Source of the DNA: Priestia megaterium NBRC 15308 = ATCC 14581
Lineage (GTDB): Bacteria; Bacillota; Bacilli; Bacillales; Bacillaceae_H
Reading direction: 5' to 3'
Assembly (NCBI RefSeq): GCF_000832985.1
Contig: NZ_CP009920.1
Coordinates: 3,032,501-3,096,500, forward strand
DNA length: 64,000 bases
The notes under the pieces are model-generated. The model did not search any database, was not told the DNA's origin, and saw only the letters and a program-made list of their open reading frames with translations. The first letter of the stretch is position 1. Every line of letters begins with the position of its first letter. Shown here piece by piece: positions 24,644 to 32,653 of the stretch. The translations under genes were made by a program, and so were the position numbers.

Positions 24644-27506
24644 ACTAAAACGAAAAAGTATTTCAACCCAGTTCATCCTCTTAGCAAGTATCCTTTTACT
24701 TGCTTTTGCGGCGGGTTCAACTGTACTTGTCGTACGACAAAAAGAAATTACAGCTGATTATGCTCAGTACAGGGCACAAGTGCGGGAAAAGACACAGCTG
24801 CTATCTACAATTGATAAATCAATGAACAAGGCTTTTTTGCAGGCTCGTGGGTTTATTGCATTTGATTCAGAGGATATGTATAACGAGGCTGCAAGTCAGC
24901 AAAAAATTATCGAAGAAAATTTTGCTCGACTTTCAGGTCTAGCCGCAGATAGACGTGAGCGTACGTTTGTAAATGAAGCGACGGTAATGCTAAACACGTA
25001 TTTTAATCAAACGCTTCCTTATTTTAAAGATATTTACGACAAAAAAGGTATTGAAGGAGTCCGCTCTAGTCCTGAGCGGAATGCTGCTTCTAAATCAATA
25101 GAACAAATGCAAAAAGAACTTGATGACTACCAAAATGAATTAACTAAAGACTTAAATACACAGTACGATGATACGTCGAGTGACATGCAGAAAAGTCAAA
25201 CGCTCTTTATTTTATTTTTAGCGTTTACAGTGGTCATTTTATTATTGCTTACACGGATACTGCTAAATAAGTTTGTAAAGCCACTGAGTCAGCTAGCATA
25301 TACGGCAAGCGAAATTGCTGCCGGAAAAGAAATGCCTATGATATTTGATGAACATAGAAGAGATGAAATTGGTATGCTATCTCAAGCCTTTTACAAAATG
25401 GTATCGACTTTGCAAAATAATGAACAGGAGTTAACGGCTCAAAATGAGGAGCTGATTGCACAGCAAGATGAATTGCACAGTCAGCAAGATGAACTTCAGC
25501 ACGCATTAGAATTGACCAAGGAACGAGAAGGAGAGTTGGAATTGCGCAATTTATTTGTGCATGGACTAACAAATTCTCTTCACAAGCAAGAGGTTCTCAA
25601 GAGTGCTGTCACAAACATGAGCCGGGTGATGAAAGCTGATCACGGGTTTATTATGCTAGCCGATGAAAAGACACATGCTTCATTTGGTCTATCTTCATCA
25701 AGTGTTCAACAGATGGTGGCAAATCCTCATAATAATTACGTTGATCATGTGCAAAAGACAAAAAAATGTATGGTAATAAAAAGAGAGTGTATAGAACATG
25801 AGCGCCTATATCATCAGCAAACGTTTTATTTGTATGATGTTATCGTACCGGTGCTGTCTTCACAGGGAGATATGCTAGCCTATATGTTTTACAGTCGCTA
25901 TGCGGATGGGTACACAGAGCATGAACTACAGACATTTGAAATACTGGCCAAACAAATCACAATTGCTCTTGAAAAAATTTATATTTACGAAGAGTCTGAG
26001 CACGACCGACTGCTATCTCAAGATATTTTAAATTCGATTCAAGAAGGAATGCAGCTTGTAGATACAAGCGGTACGATTCTACAAGTGAATACGAAGATTA
26101 GCGAATTGTTTCAATATGAGCATCAAAGCGGGCTTCTTCAGCTCTCTCTCGATCAATGGCTAGATGCTCTCTCTCAAAAAGTCGAAAATATAGGGCAGCT
26201 AAGACAATACGTTGAAGCTATTTGTAAGGGAGAGCAAGTAGAAAAGTCTTTTATTTATTACCTGCACACGGAAGGTAAGCGAAAAGTTATAAAAGTTTAT
26301 AGCGAATACGTGTATCGAAACCGTCAGATGTTTGGCGTATTGTTCGTTCATCGTGATATTACGAAAGAATTTGAAGTTGATCAGATGAAGTCGGAATTTG
26401 TAAGCACTGTGAGTCACGAGCTGCGCACACCTTTAGCAAGTGTATTAGGGTTCACTGAGCTTATGCTAAACAAAACATTAAAAGAAGAAAGACAAAAGAA
26501 GTATTTAACTACTATTTATCAGGAAGCACAGCGGTTAACTTCTTTAATCAACGATTTTCTGGACGTCCAAAGAATGGAAGCGGGGAAACAAACCTACGAT
26601 AAAAAGTATCAAGACATTCTTCCGCTTATTAAGCAGGTGATTGAAGTCCAGAAAATACAAACAAGTAAGCATGAATTTGATATGATTTCCGATCAAGAGC
26701 ATTTTACAGTAATGGGAGATAAAGATAAGCTGCTGCAATTGTTTAATAATGTAATTAGCAATGCAGTGAAATATTCGCCCGATGGAGGGAACGTTACAGT
26801 TAAAGTGTATCAAAAGGAACACGCTGTTTATATTGATATTCAAGATGAAGGAATTGGTATACCAAATAAAGCGCTAGGTCAATTGTTTACCAAGTTCTAC
26901 AGAGTAGATAACTCCGATATGCGCAAAATTGGCGGAACGGGTCTAGGATTAGCAATTGTAAAAGAAATTGTAAAAGCTCATGGCGGAGACATTACTGTAC
27001 AATCGGAATGGAAAAAAGGAACAACATTCACGGTTGTTCTGCCTCTTCTATATGAAGTTCAGTACGACGAAGAGATGATAAGTGCGAATGATAACCGTAA
27101 AAGCGTAGTGATTGTAGAAGATGATAAAAGTTTAGCGACGCTTTTACAGGTAGAATTAAAAGAAAGCGGTTTTCATGTTCGGTATTTTAACAACGGAGAA
27201 GACGCATTAAACTCTATTCATCAGCAAAAGCCTGAAGTGGTTGTTCTAGATATTATGTTAGGAGAAAATAAGTTAGACGGGTGGGATGTTTTAAGACACC
27301 TCAAAGAAAATATAGAGACAGAAAAAATTCCTATCTTAATCTCATCTGCTTTAGACGAAAGAAGCAAAGGGTTAGAGCTTGGAGTGTGTGAGTTTCTGAT
27401 TAAACCTTATCAGCCTAGTAAATTATCCAAAACGATTCTCCAGCTGCTTTTGAAAAAACAAGAGCACGAAGGAGAAATTATGATTCCATCAGATAAAGAA
27501 GAGTAG
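24633..27506 (+). CDS. Hybrid sensor histidine kinase (TM-CHASE3-like-TM-HAMP-GAF-PAS-HisKA-HATPase-REC)
   Basis: A 957-residue kinase. Membrane helices lie near 12-34 and 189-209, with a helical extracellular sensor between them. Then come HAMP (about 210-262), coiled coil (262-305), GAF-like (305-450), PAS-like (460-580), HisKA with His595 in STVSHELRTPL, and HATPase with N-box NNVISNAVKYS, DEGIGIP and GGTGLGLAI. A C-terminal receiver (about 823-945) carries Asp873. All key residues are present. As a hybrid kinase it needs an HPt partner, which the first operon gene appears to supply. It is the last gene of the operon. Confidence 0.9.
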   Translation: MNNKLKRKSISTQFILLASILLLAFAAGSTVLVVRQKEITADYAQYRAQVREKTQLLSTIDKSMNKAFLQARGFIAFDSEDMYNEAASQQKIIEENFARLSGLAADRRERTFVNEATVMLNTYFNQTLPYFKDIYDKKGIEGVRSSPERNAASKSIEQMQKELDDYQNELTKDLNTQYDDTSSDMQKSQTLFILFLAFTVVILLLLTRILLNKFVKPLSQLAYTASEIAAGKEMPMIFDEHRRDEIGMLSQAFYKMVSTLQNNEQELTAQNEELIAQQDELHSQQDELQHALELTKEREGELELRNLFVHGLTNSLHKQEVLKSAVTNMSRVMKADHGFIMLADEKTHASFGLSSSSVQQMVANPHNNYVDHVQKTKKCMVIKRECIEHERLYHQQTFYLYDVIVPVLSSQGDMLAYMFYSRYADGYTEHELQTFEILAKQITIALEKIYIYEESEHDRLLSQDILNSIQEGMQLVDTSGTILQVNTKISELFQYEHQSGLLQLSLDQWLDALSQKVENIGQLRQYVEAICKGEQVEKSFIYYLHTEGKRKVIKVYSEYVYRNRQMFGVLFVHRDITKEFEVDQMKSEFVSTVSHELRTPLASVLGFTELMLNKTLKEERQKKYLTTIYQEAQRLTSLINDFLDVQRMEAGKQTYDKKYQDILPLIKQVIEVQKIQTSKHEFDMISDQEHFTVMGDKDKLLQLFNNVISNAVKYSPDGGNVTVKVYQKEHAVYIDIQDEGIGIPNKALGQLFTKFYRVDNSDMRKIGGTGLGLAIVKEIVKAHGGDITVQSEWKKGTTFTVVLPLLYEVQYDEEMISANDNRKSVVIVEDDKSLATLLQVELKESGFHVRYFNNGEDALNSIHQQKPEVVVLDIMLGENKLDGWDVLRHLKENIETEKIPILISSALDERSKGLELGVCEFLIKPYQPSKLSKTILQLLLKKQEHEGEIMIPSDKEE

Positions 27507-27582
27507 AAATTTGGTGAGGCTTCGTTATATTTACGGAGTCTCATTAAACGAAAAGAAAATTAGTAAAGTAATAAAAAAACGT

Positions 27583-27596
27583 TGAAAACGCTATCA
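27583..27596. promoter_or_regulatory. Perfect cre box
   Basis: TGAAAACGCTATCA matches TGWAARCGYTWNCW at every position. It overlaps a TTGAAA hexamer (27582-27587); a TATAGT hexamer follows at 27608-27613 (20-base spacer, longer than usual). No protein gene follows within 360 bases. Confidence 0.65.
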
Positions 27597-27614
27597 ATTT
27601 GTGGTTTTATAGTA

Positions 27615-27683
27615 AGTAGGCATAACATGATGACCTTAGAATTACCTTTTTCCACCTCCTTACATGCGTAAGGAGGCTTTTTT
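27615..27683 (+). ncRNA. Candidate cre-controlled small RNA ending in an anti-SD-containing terminator
   Basis: Between the -10-like TATAGT and the terminator lie about 70 bases with no good reading frame. The terminator stem CCTCCTTAC / GTAAGGAGG (27655-27676) is followed by six T. Its 5' arm with the base before it reads ACCTCCTTAC, close to the anti-Shine-Dalgarno end of 16S rRNA, which is how several Gram-positive sRNAs pair with ribosome binding sites. The start site is a guess; the hairpin could instead end the kinase operon. Confidence 0.4.
27655..27683 (+). terminator. Strong intrinsic terminator
   Basis: 9-bp stem CCTCCTTAC-atgc-GTAAGGAGG and a T run, 150 bases after the hybrid kinase stop. 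The remaining part of the gap (27684-27947) is AT-rich with no clear element except the GGATAG/CTATCC repeat near 27815-27829. Confidence 0.85.
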
Positions 27684-27960
27684 GTATAAATATAGTAAGA
27701 TAAGATAACAAAACCTGATGCAGAATCGTTTATTGAATTTCAGCTAGTTAAGAAACTGCTCAAGAAAGTTTGATAGTGAAAGGAGTGAAGCTCTGGAAAT
27801 CATTTTACCAAGGGAGGATAGTCTATCCCAGAAGTGAAGGTAGTTCAATTTTTATAATCATAGTATAATAAAAAATACGGTTATAAAAGCTGTGTTTATT
27901 ATACATCTTTTATATAGAAGGTAAGGTTGAATTTTATATTTTCTTAAAGGAGGTCTTTCC

Positions 27961-28335
27961 TTGGATATTGCGTATATAATTGCTGAAGAAAGAATTAGAC
28001 AAGCAATAAAAGACGGTGACTTTGATAAGCTGCCTGGGGAAGGAAAACCATTAAAGTTAGAAGATTTGTCACATATACCTGAAGAACTGCGCCAAGCGTA
28101 TAGGATATTAAAAAATGCAAACATGATAACGGATGAACAAGAGCTGAAACGAGATATAGCTACAATAGAAGAATTGATTTCTATATGCACGGATGCTAAT
28201 GAAGAACAAAGGCTAACAGAGATGCTTACGGAAAAGCGTTTGCGCTTTGAGCAGCTCGTTGGCAAGAAAAAGATGACAAGTTCTGCAGCTTACAGGACGT
28301 ATCAGAATAAAATTTACTCCAAATTTTTTTATTAA
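27961..28335 (+). CDS. DUF1992 (DnaJ-subfamily-C-28-like) protein
   Basis: A 124-residue soluble protein with the DUF1992 pattern: IAEERIRQAIKDGDFDKLPGEGKPL, then PEELRQAYRILKNA. The family is widespread and of unknown function; in eukaryotes the domain occurs in DNAJC28. TTG 27961 follows the perfect AAAGGAGGT. The following gene starts 36 bases later, so co-transcription is likely. Confidence 0.82.
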   Translation: MDIAYIIAEERIRQAIKDGDFDKLPGEGKPLKLEDLSHIPEELRQAYRILKNANMITDEQELKRDIATIEELISICTDANEEQRLTEMLTEKRLRFEQLVGKKKMTSSAAYRTYQNKIYSKFFY

Positions 28336-28371
28336 TGAGTGTAATGGACCAGACGATCGGAGGGTGAGAAC

Positions 28372-29178
28372 TTGCGGCTGTTAATTTTATTGATCAGTAT
28401 CATACTATTTATTTCGCTTTGTTTTTATATTTTTGCTCCACAAATAAAACGAGGTGCCCAATCGAAAAATGTGCCGGTTTTATTTATTCATGGCTATTTA
28501 GGCAGTCAAAAAAGCTTAGGGAAAATGATTAAACGATTTGAACAAAACGGATGGGGAACTAAAGTAGGTTACTGCGTTGTTCAAAAAGATGGAGCTATTC
28601 AGTGGAAGCATATTATGAAAGCAAAAGAGGGAAAACTTCCGCTTATTCATATCGTCTTTAAAAAGCCAGATGCCAGTATTGCACAGCAGCAAAAATGGAT
28701 TGAAGCTATTATGCAAGATGTACGTGATACATATAAAGCACCTTCTGTTGATTTAGTTGGACATAGTATGGGAGGAGTAACAGCAGCAGCTGTTAGTTTG
28801 TCTAACCCTCAGCATATTCAAAAGTTAGTTACGTTAGGATCGCCAATTCAAGGATTAGATTATCAGGAATTAATGGAGATGTATCCTCATGCACGCAATC
28901 ATATTGAATCTATGGGTGCTCGTGATTTAGCTTTTCACTCTATAGCGTTAAACAAGCTTTATGAAAGTCGTCAAGATTTCTCAAAAGAAATCGACGTTTT
29001 TTCAGGAGCAGGAGATGTGGGAGATAAGACAGATGGAGTGGTAACAGTAGAAAGTGCGTACGGACTGCAAGAGTTCACCGAACACATTCATCTCCAAACG
29101 TTTCATGAAGCACATTCAGATTTACATGAAAGCTCAGAGGTTGATAAAGCTGTCTATCAATTTTTAAAACGGGATTAA
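28372..29178 (+). CDS. DUF915-type alpha/beta hydrolase with N-terminal anchor
   Basis: A 268-residue protein. Residues 2-22 are a membrane helix or uncleaved signal. The alpha/beta hydrolase core shows VPVLFIHGYLGSQKS (oxyanion region), nucleophile elbow VGHSMGG, and a late DGVVTVESAYGL plus a C-terminal His near HEAHSDLHES. This is the pattern of DUF915 cell-surface lipase-like hydrolases. TTG 28372 follows GGAGGGTGAG. The substrate is unknown. Confidence 0.82.
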   Translation: MRLLILLISIILFISLCFYIFAPQIKRGAQSKNVPVLFIHGYLGSQKSLGKMIKRFEQNGWGTKVGYCVVQKDGAIQWKHIMKAKEGKLPLIHIVFKKPDASIAQQQKWIEAIMQDVRDTYKAPSVDLVGHSMGGVTAAAVSLSNPQHIQKLVTLGSPIQGLDYQELMEMYPHARNHIESMGARDLAFHSIALNKLYESRQDFSKEIDVFSGAGDVGDKTDGVVTVESAYGLQEFTEHIHLQTFHEAHSDLHESSEVDKAVYQFLKRD

Positions 29179-29190
29179 AGGGGGATTACG

Positions 29191-29778
29191 ATGCTTTACT
29201 TAATTAGACACGGCCAAACAGATTGGAATAAAAACAAACTTATTCAAGGGCATGCTGATATTCCGCTCAACGAAGCGGGAAAGCAACAAGCTAAACGCGT
29301 AGCGGAACGTTTTCGAGATATCCATATTGATGTAATCTATACAAGCGATTTGCTTCGTGCGCAGGAGACGGCTAGGGAAATTGCAGCAGCTGCTAAAGTA
29401 GAAAAAATTGAAGTTTGTGAGCAGCTGCGTGAGCGCTCTTTTGGAGAACTAGAATCAAAGAACGTAGAAGTTTTGCATGAGCTTGTGCCAAACTATGTAA
29501 CAAATTGGGGAGAAGAACCTTTATATAATATCGAAACACTCGAAGCCGCTCAAGAACGGATGGTTCGGCGGTTAACGGAAATTATGAAGAAGTCTATCGG
29601 AAAGAAAGTAGCAGTTGTTAGTCACGGGGCGGCAATTAATACATTCATTCATCATGTAACAAGCGGAGAACAAGGAACGGGGACTACTATTTTACAAAAT
29701 ACATCGATTACAACTTTTGCTTATGAAAGTGGGAAATGGCGTCTTGAAACGATCAATGATGCCAAACATCTTGAATAA
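29191..29778 (+). CDS. Histidine phosphatase (phosphoglycerate mutase-like)
   Basis: A 195-residue histidine phosphatase superfamily member. MLYLIRHGQTDWNK carries the RHG catalytic motif; YTSDLLRAQETA, ERSFGELE and VSHGAAINTF (second His) complete the site. Members dephosphorylate small metabolites such as phosphoglycerates, alpha-ribazole phosphate or sugar phosphates; the substrate cannot be fixed from sequence. It follows the hydrolase by 12 bases with AAGGGGGA as ribosome binding site. Confidence 0.87.
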   Translation: MLYLIRHGQTDWNKNKLIQGHADIPLNEAGKQQAKRVAERFRDIHIDVIYTSDLLRAQETAREIAAAAKVEKIEVCEQLRERSFGELESKNVEVLHELVPNYVTNWGEEPLYNIETLEAAQERMVRRLTEIMKKSIGKKVAVVSHGAAINTFIHHVTSGEQGTGTTILQNTSITTFAYESGKWRLETINDAKHLE

Positions 29779-29785
29779 ATATACT

Positions 29786-29959
29786 TAAAGAGGCTGTGGC
29801 AGTAGTATTTTAGTTGAGGGAAAATCCGAACGATTAATCGTTCGGATTTTTTTATGGTGATGGTGAACGTAGCTTTCATATATGTAAGTACTTCTAGCTG
29901 TTGATTGGAGGGAAAGGCGAAGGCTCCTGCGGGAAAAGCGGAAGGGATGAGACCCCGCA
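29786..29959. repeat. Interspersed repeat element, copy B (3'-truncated)
   Basis: It starts with AAAGAGGCTG, followed by a 13-bp perfect hairpin (29821-29850) and T run, the gtgaacgtag linker, and the core from GTTGATT (29900). It breaks off after gagaccccgca at 29959, where unrelated AT-rich sequence begins. The hairpin probably terminates the phosphatase operon. From 29960 to 30138 I see no gene; TATAAT at 30116-30121 sits only 3 bases before the ribosome binding site. Confidence 0.75.
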
Positions 29960-30138
29960 TATTAATTTTATATATAAATATTTATACAATTGATTTTAAT
30001 AAAAATGCATAGTAAAATAAGCTTTATTACTATTCTATTAAAGCGTTTAGTATAACTGAATTTCCTAATATTGTTTAATAAGTAACTATATTTCGGAATA
30101 AGATTAATTGATTTGTATAATTTCAAGGAGGATGTAGT

Positions 30139-31458
30139 ATGTCAAAAGATTGGAGTCACTTATTTGAAAGAATGCCTGAATTGCTAGCACCGACGATGGC
30201 TAAAGACCATCCGAATTTGCCCGTTGTGAAAGAAGAAGGATGCTATTATTATGGATTGGATGGTAAAGAATATCTCGATTTTACTTCTGGAATCGCTACG
30301 ACAAATGTAGGACACAGACATCCGAAAGTAGTAAAAGCAATCAAAGACGGAGCAGATCAATTATTGCACGGTCCTTCAGGTGTTATTATGTACGAATCGA
30401 TATTAAAGTTAGCGGATGAGTTAGGAAAAGTAACGCCGGGCAATTTAGACTGCTTTTTCTTTGGAAATAGTGGCACCGAAGCAATTGAAGGAGCCTTGAA
30501 ATTAGCGAGACATGTCACAAAGCGTCCGTATGTTATTTCTTTTTTAGGATGTTTTCATGGCCGCTCGATGGGAGCTTTAAGTGTTACAACCTCGAAAAGC
30601 AAATATAGACAATTTCAGCAGCCTTCGGGACTGACGTATCAAATTCCATATGCCAATCCAAAAGAGTGCCCTGCGGAGCTAGACAGCGATGTGTACTTTC
30701 CTGAAAAGCTTGAAAAAGATTTTGAAATACTCTTTAAGCACCAAGTCACGCCTGAAGAAGTGGCGGCCGTTATTTTGGAACCAGTATTAGGAGAAGGCGG
30801 CTATATTATTCCTCCGAAAAGTTGGATGAAGAAATTAAGAGAGATTTGTGATCGTCATGGAATATTACTTATTTTCGATGAAGTCCAAACAGGGTTTGGC
30901 CGTACCGGCGAATGGTTTGCTGGACAAACGTTTGATGTCGTGCCAGATATTATGGCTATAGCAAAAGGAATTGCTTCTGGAATTCCGCTTAGTGCAACGG
31001 TAGCTTCTCAAGAATTAATGAAGCAGTGGCCCCTTGGCACACATAGTACAACATTTGGAGGAAATCCTATTGGATGTTCAGCAGCCCTTGCAACTCTTGA
31101 AGTGATGAAAGAAGAACAACTGCTTGATAACACAAGAAAAATGGGCGCTTATGCGTTAGAAAAGCTGCATCTTTTAAAGGCCAAACATTCAGTTATTGGG
31201 GATATCCGTGGTTTAGGGCTTATGATTGGAATTGAAATTGTTAATCCGGATACGGGAGAAGGAGATGGAGACGCCTTATTTGAGATTCTGGACTTAGCTT
31301 TAGAAAAAGGCGTGTTATTTTATTTTTGCGGAAATGCAAGTGAAGTTATTCGTATGGTACCTCCGCTTACTGTAACAAAAGAACAGATAGATGCCGGCAT
31401 TCGTATGCTAGATGAGGCTATTACTTCTTTTGAGAAAAAGTCAGCTGTAAAAGCGTGA
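30139..31458 (+). CDS. Class III aminotransferase (4-aminobutyrate/omega-amino acid type)
   Basis: A 439-residue PLP-dependent class III aminotransferase. Key parts: [34 protein letters not shown] (cofactor phosphate), [29 protein letters not shown] with the PLP Asp, and [14 protein letters not shown] with the Schiff-base Lys. The length fits GabT/omega-aminotransferases. It stands alone behind AAGGAGGA and has no gabD or regulator beside it. The substrate could be GABA, beta-alanine, a polyamine derivative or ornithine. Confidence 0.86.
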   Translation: MSKDWSHLFERMPELLAPTMAKDHPNLPVVKEEGCYYYGLDGKEYLDFTSGIATTNVGHRHPKVVKAIKDGADQLLHGPSGVIMYESILKLADELGKVTPGNLDCFFFGNSGTEAIEGALKLARHVTKRPYVISFLGCFHGRSMGALSVTTSKSKYRQFQQPSGLTYQIPYANPKECPAELDSDVYFPEKLEKDFEILFKHQVTPEEVAAVILEPVLGEGGYIIPPKSWMKKLREICDRHGILLIFDEVQTGFGRTGEWFAGQTFDVVPDIMAIAKGIASGIPLSATVASQELMKQWPLGTHSTTFGGNPIGCSAALATLEVMKEEQLLDNTRKMGAYALEKLHLLKAKHSVIGDIRGLGLMIGIEIVNPDTGEGDGDALFEILDLALEKGVLFYFCGNASEVIRMVPPLTVTKEQIDAGIRMLDEAITSFEKKSAVKA

Positions 31459-31556
31459 TAAAAAAATATAAAAAATTTATATATTTGTAACCTAGTTGTC
31501 ATAGTAATGGTAGCGATATCATAGTTTTAGAGGGAAAACAATTTTCTGAAAAGTAG

Positions 31557-31585
31557 TTGACATCTGTTTGTGCAGCATGTAACAT
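31557..31585 (+). promoter_or_regulatory. Sigma-A promoter of the S-box RNA
   Basis: TTGACA (31557-31562), 17-base spacer, TAACAT (31580-31585, preceded by TG). The likely start is about 30 bases before the aptamer. Confidence 0.72.
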
Positions 31586-31626
31586 AATATTTATCTTATC
31601 AACAATTATCAACAAAATTCGACAAA

Positions 31627-31728
31627 CTTCTTATCAAGAGAGGTGGAGGGATAGGCCCTTTGAAACCTCGGCAACGGACTTTATAGAACCGTGCTAACTC
31701 CCACAAGCAGTGCTTGAAAGATAAGAAG
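31627..31728 (+). ncRNA. SAM-I (S-box) riboswitch aptamer with no downstream gene
   Basis: P1 pairs CTTCTTATC (31627-31635) with GATAAGAAG (31720-31728). Inside are the diagnostic segments AGAGAGGTGGAGGGA, GGCCC, TGAAACC, CGGCAAC, GTGCTAA, TCCCACAAGC and TTGAAAGAT, in S-box order. TAAGAAGAG (31722-31730) can pair alternatively with CTCTTCTTA (31761-31769), the expected antiterminator. The SAM-I class senses S-adenosylmethionine. No plus-strand gene follows for about 2 kb. Confidence 0.93.
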
Positions 31729-31757
31729 AGACCAGGCTTACTAACAATTGTGATCCC

Positions 31758-31806
31758 AACCTCTTCTTACAGGCACTTAGACACTGTAAGTGGAGGTTTT
31801 AATTTT
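31758..31806 (+). terminator. SAM-responsive terminator of the S-box RNA
   Basis: AACCTC..CTTACAG / CTGTAAG..GGAGGTT stem followed by a T-rich tract. Its 5' arm overlaps the antiterminator strand, so it is exclusive with the antiterminator as in standard S-box control. After it only a four-codon ATG frame (31807) occurs. Confidence 0.85.
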
Positions 31807-31831
31807 ATGACAAGAAGATGACATTTAGATA

Positions 31832-31862
31832 AAAAACAGCAGGTGAAATTACCTGCTGTTTT
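31832..31862. terminator. Bidirectional terminator after the S-box region
   Basis: AAAAACAGCAGGT-gaaatt-ACCTGCTGTTTTT, symmetric with T runs on both strands. It ends any S-box readthrough and the minus-strand genes, and it abuts the stop of the 30-residue peptide. Confidence 0.85.
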
Positions 31863-31954
31863 TATATGCTGTAAAATGATAAATAACCTACCAGAATTCC
31901 TAGTGAAAGTACTCCAATTGTAATACCAACAATCCACCACATCATTTTTTTCAT
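31862..31954 (-). CDS. 30-residue single-span membrane peptide
   Basis: On the minus strand, ATG 31954 follows a GAGGAATAA ribosome binding site and encodes 30 residues: a short basic start (MKKMMWW) and a continuous hydrophobic helix rich in Ile, Gly, Val and Leu to the C-terminus. It starts 16 bases after the stop of the secreted protein gene and ends at a terminator, which supports a real small gene. Function unknown; such peptides often modulate membrane proteins or act as toxins. Confidence 0.6.
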   Translation of the reverse strand: MKKMMWWIVGITIGVLSLGILVGYLSFYSI

Positions 31955-31970
31955 TATTTATTCCTCTTTA

Positions 31971-32600
31971 TCAATTAACTATAGCTGTTGATCCGCCTGA
32001 AGCGCCGGAAGCTGTACCGTAAGCAGTTTGTCTTTTAATTCCGGCATTTTTAGCTGCAATTTTCCACTGCCAGTCAATTTGCCCGTAGGCTCGATTATTT
32101 TGCACCCAAGATTTTGAACTCTTTTTTGAAATAGACACAAGGGGGTTTACATTTTTCGTGACGACGCCTCGTACACTTTTGACTGAAGTCACCGATGAGT
32201 TTTTCGTGTAATAGTCTACATACACCGTTAGTTTTGTTGTTGTAAATCCAGCCGCTTTATAAGAAGCCGTATAAGCTGCTGTTTTGAATAAAGGTGAAGC
32301 CGTTCTTGCTCCGTATGCTGCTGTACTTGCAGCTTCGACCGTGCCGCTAGTCTCTTCAATATCCATTTTTAACAGAGATGGATCCTTTAGTGATTGTACA
32401 ACTTTTTGTTTTTGCTGACGCGACAGTTTTGAAAATTCATACAGTGAACTTTTATCACTTTGCGCTTTCAAGAACTGCGTGTAAGAAGCAACCGTTAAAT
32501 GTGCAGGTTTTTCACTAGCCATAACAGAGTTTGGCACGACTAATAGACATAATAACGCACTTATCAGGAAAAAAGAAAAAAACGTTCTGTTTGTAGCCAT
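31971..32600 (-). CDS. Secreted protein of unknown function
   Basis: A 209-residue protein with a clear signal peptide (about 1-28, ending VMASE). The mature part has a helical N-terminal half (LTVASYTQFLKAQ...KQKVVQSLKD) and a Ser/Thr/Tyr/Ala-rich C-terminal half predicted as beta strands (TTTKLTVYVDYYTKNSSVTSVKSVRG onward), ending in a Gly/Ser-rich tail. Cysteines are present only in the signal. No family is recognised. It is followed by the 30-residue membrane peptide on the same strand and preceded by the ykoF-like gene. Confidence 0.7.
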   Translation of the reverse strand: MATNRTFFSFFLISALLCLLVVPNSVMASEKPAHLTVASYTQFLKAQSDKSSLYEFSKLSRQQKQKVVQSLKDPSLLKMDIEETSGTVEAASTAAYGARTASPLFKTAAYTASYKAAGFTTTKLTVYVDYYTKNSSVTSVKSVRGVVTKNVNPLVSISKKSSKSWVQNNRAYGQIDWQWKIAAKNAGIKRQTAYGTASGASGGSTAIVN

Positions 32601-32653
32601 ATTTATATAAATCCTTTCTAGTATTCTATCTTTATAAATAGATACGAAGTAAT

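Noticed and set aside
27790-27870. 27-codon GTG frame before the DUF1992 gene
   Set aside because: The GTG is part of its own would-be ribosome binding site; no spacing is left for initiation.
30035-30048. cre-like box upstream of the class III aminotransferase
   Set aside because: TTAAAGCGTTTAGT has two mismatches, including an invariant G, so it is no better than chance in this AT-rich DNA.
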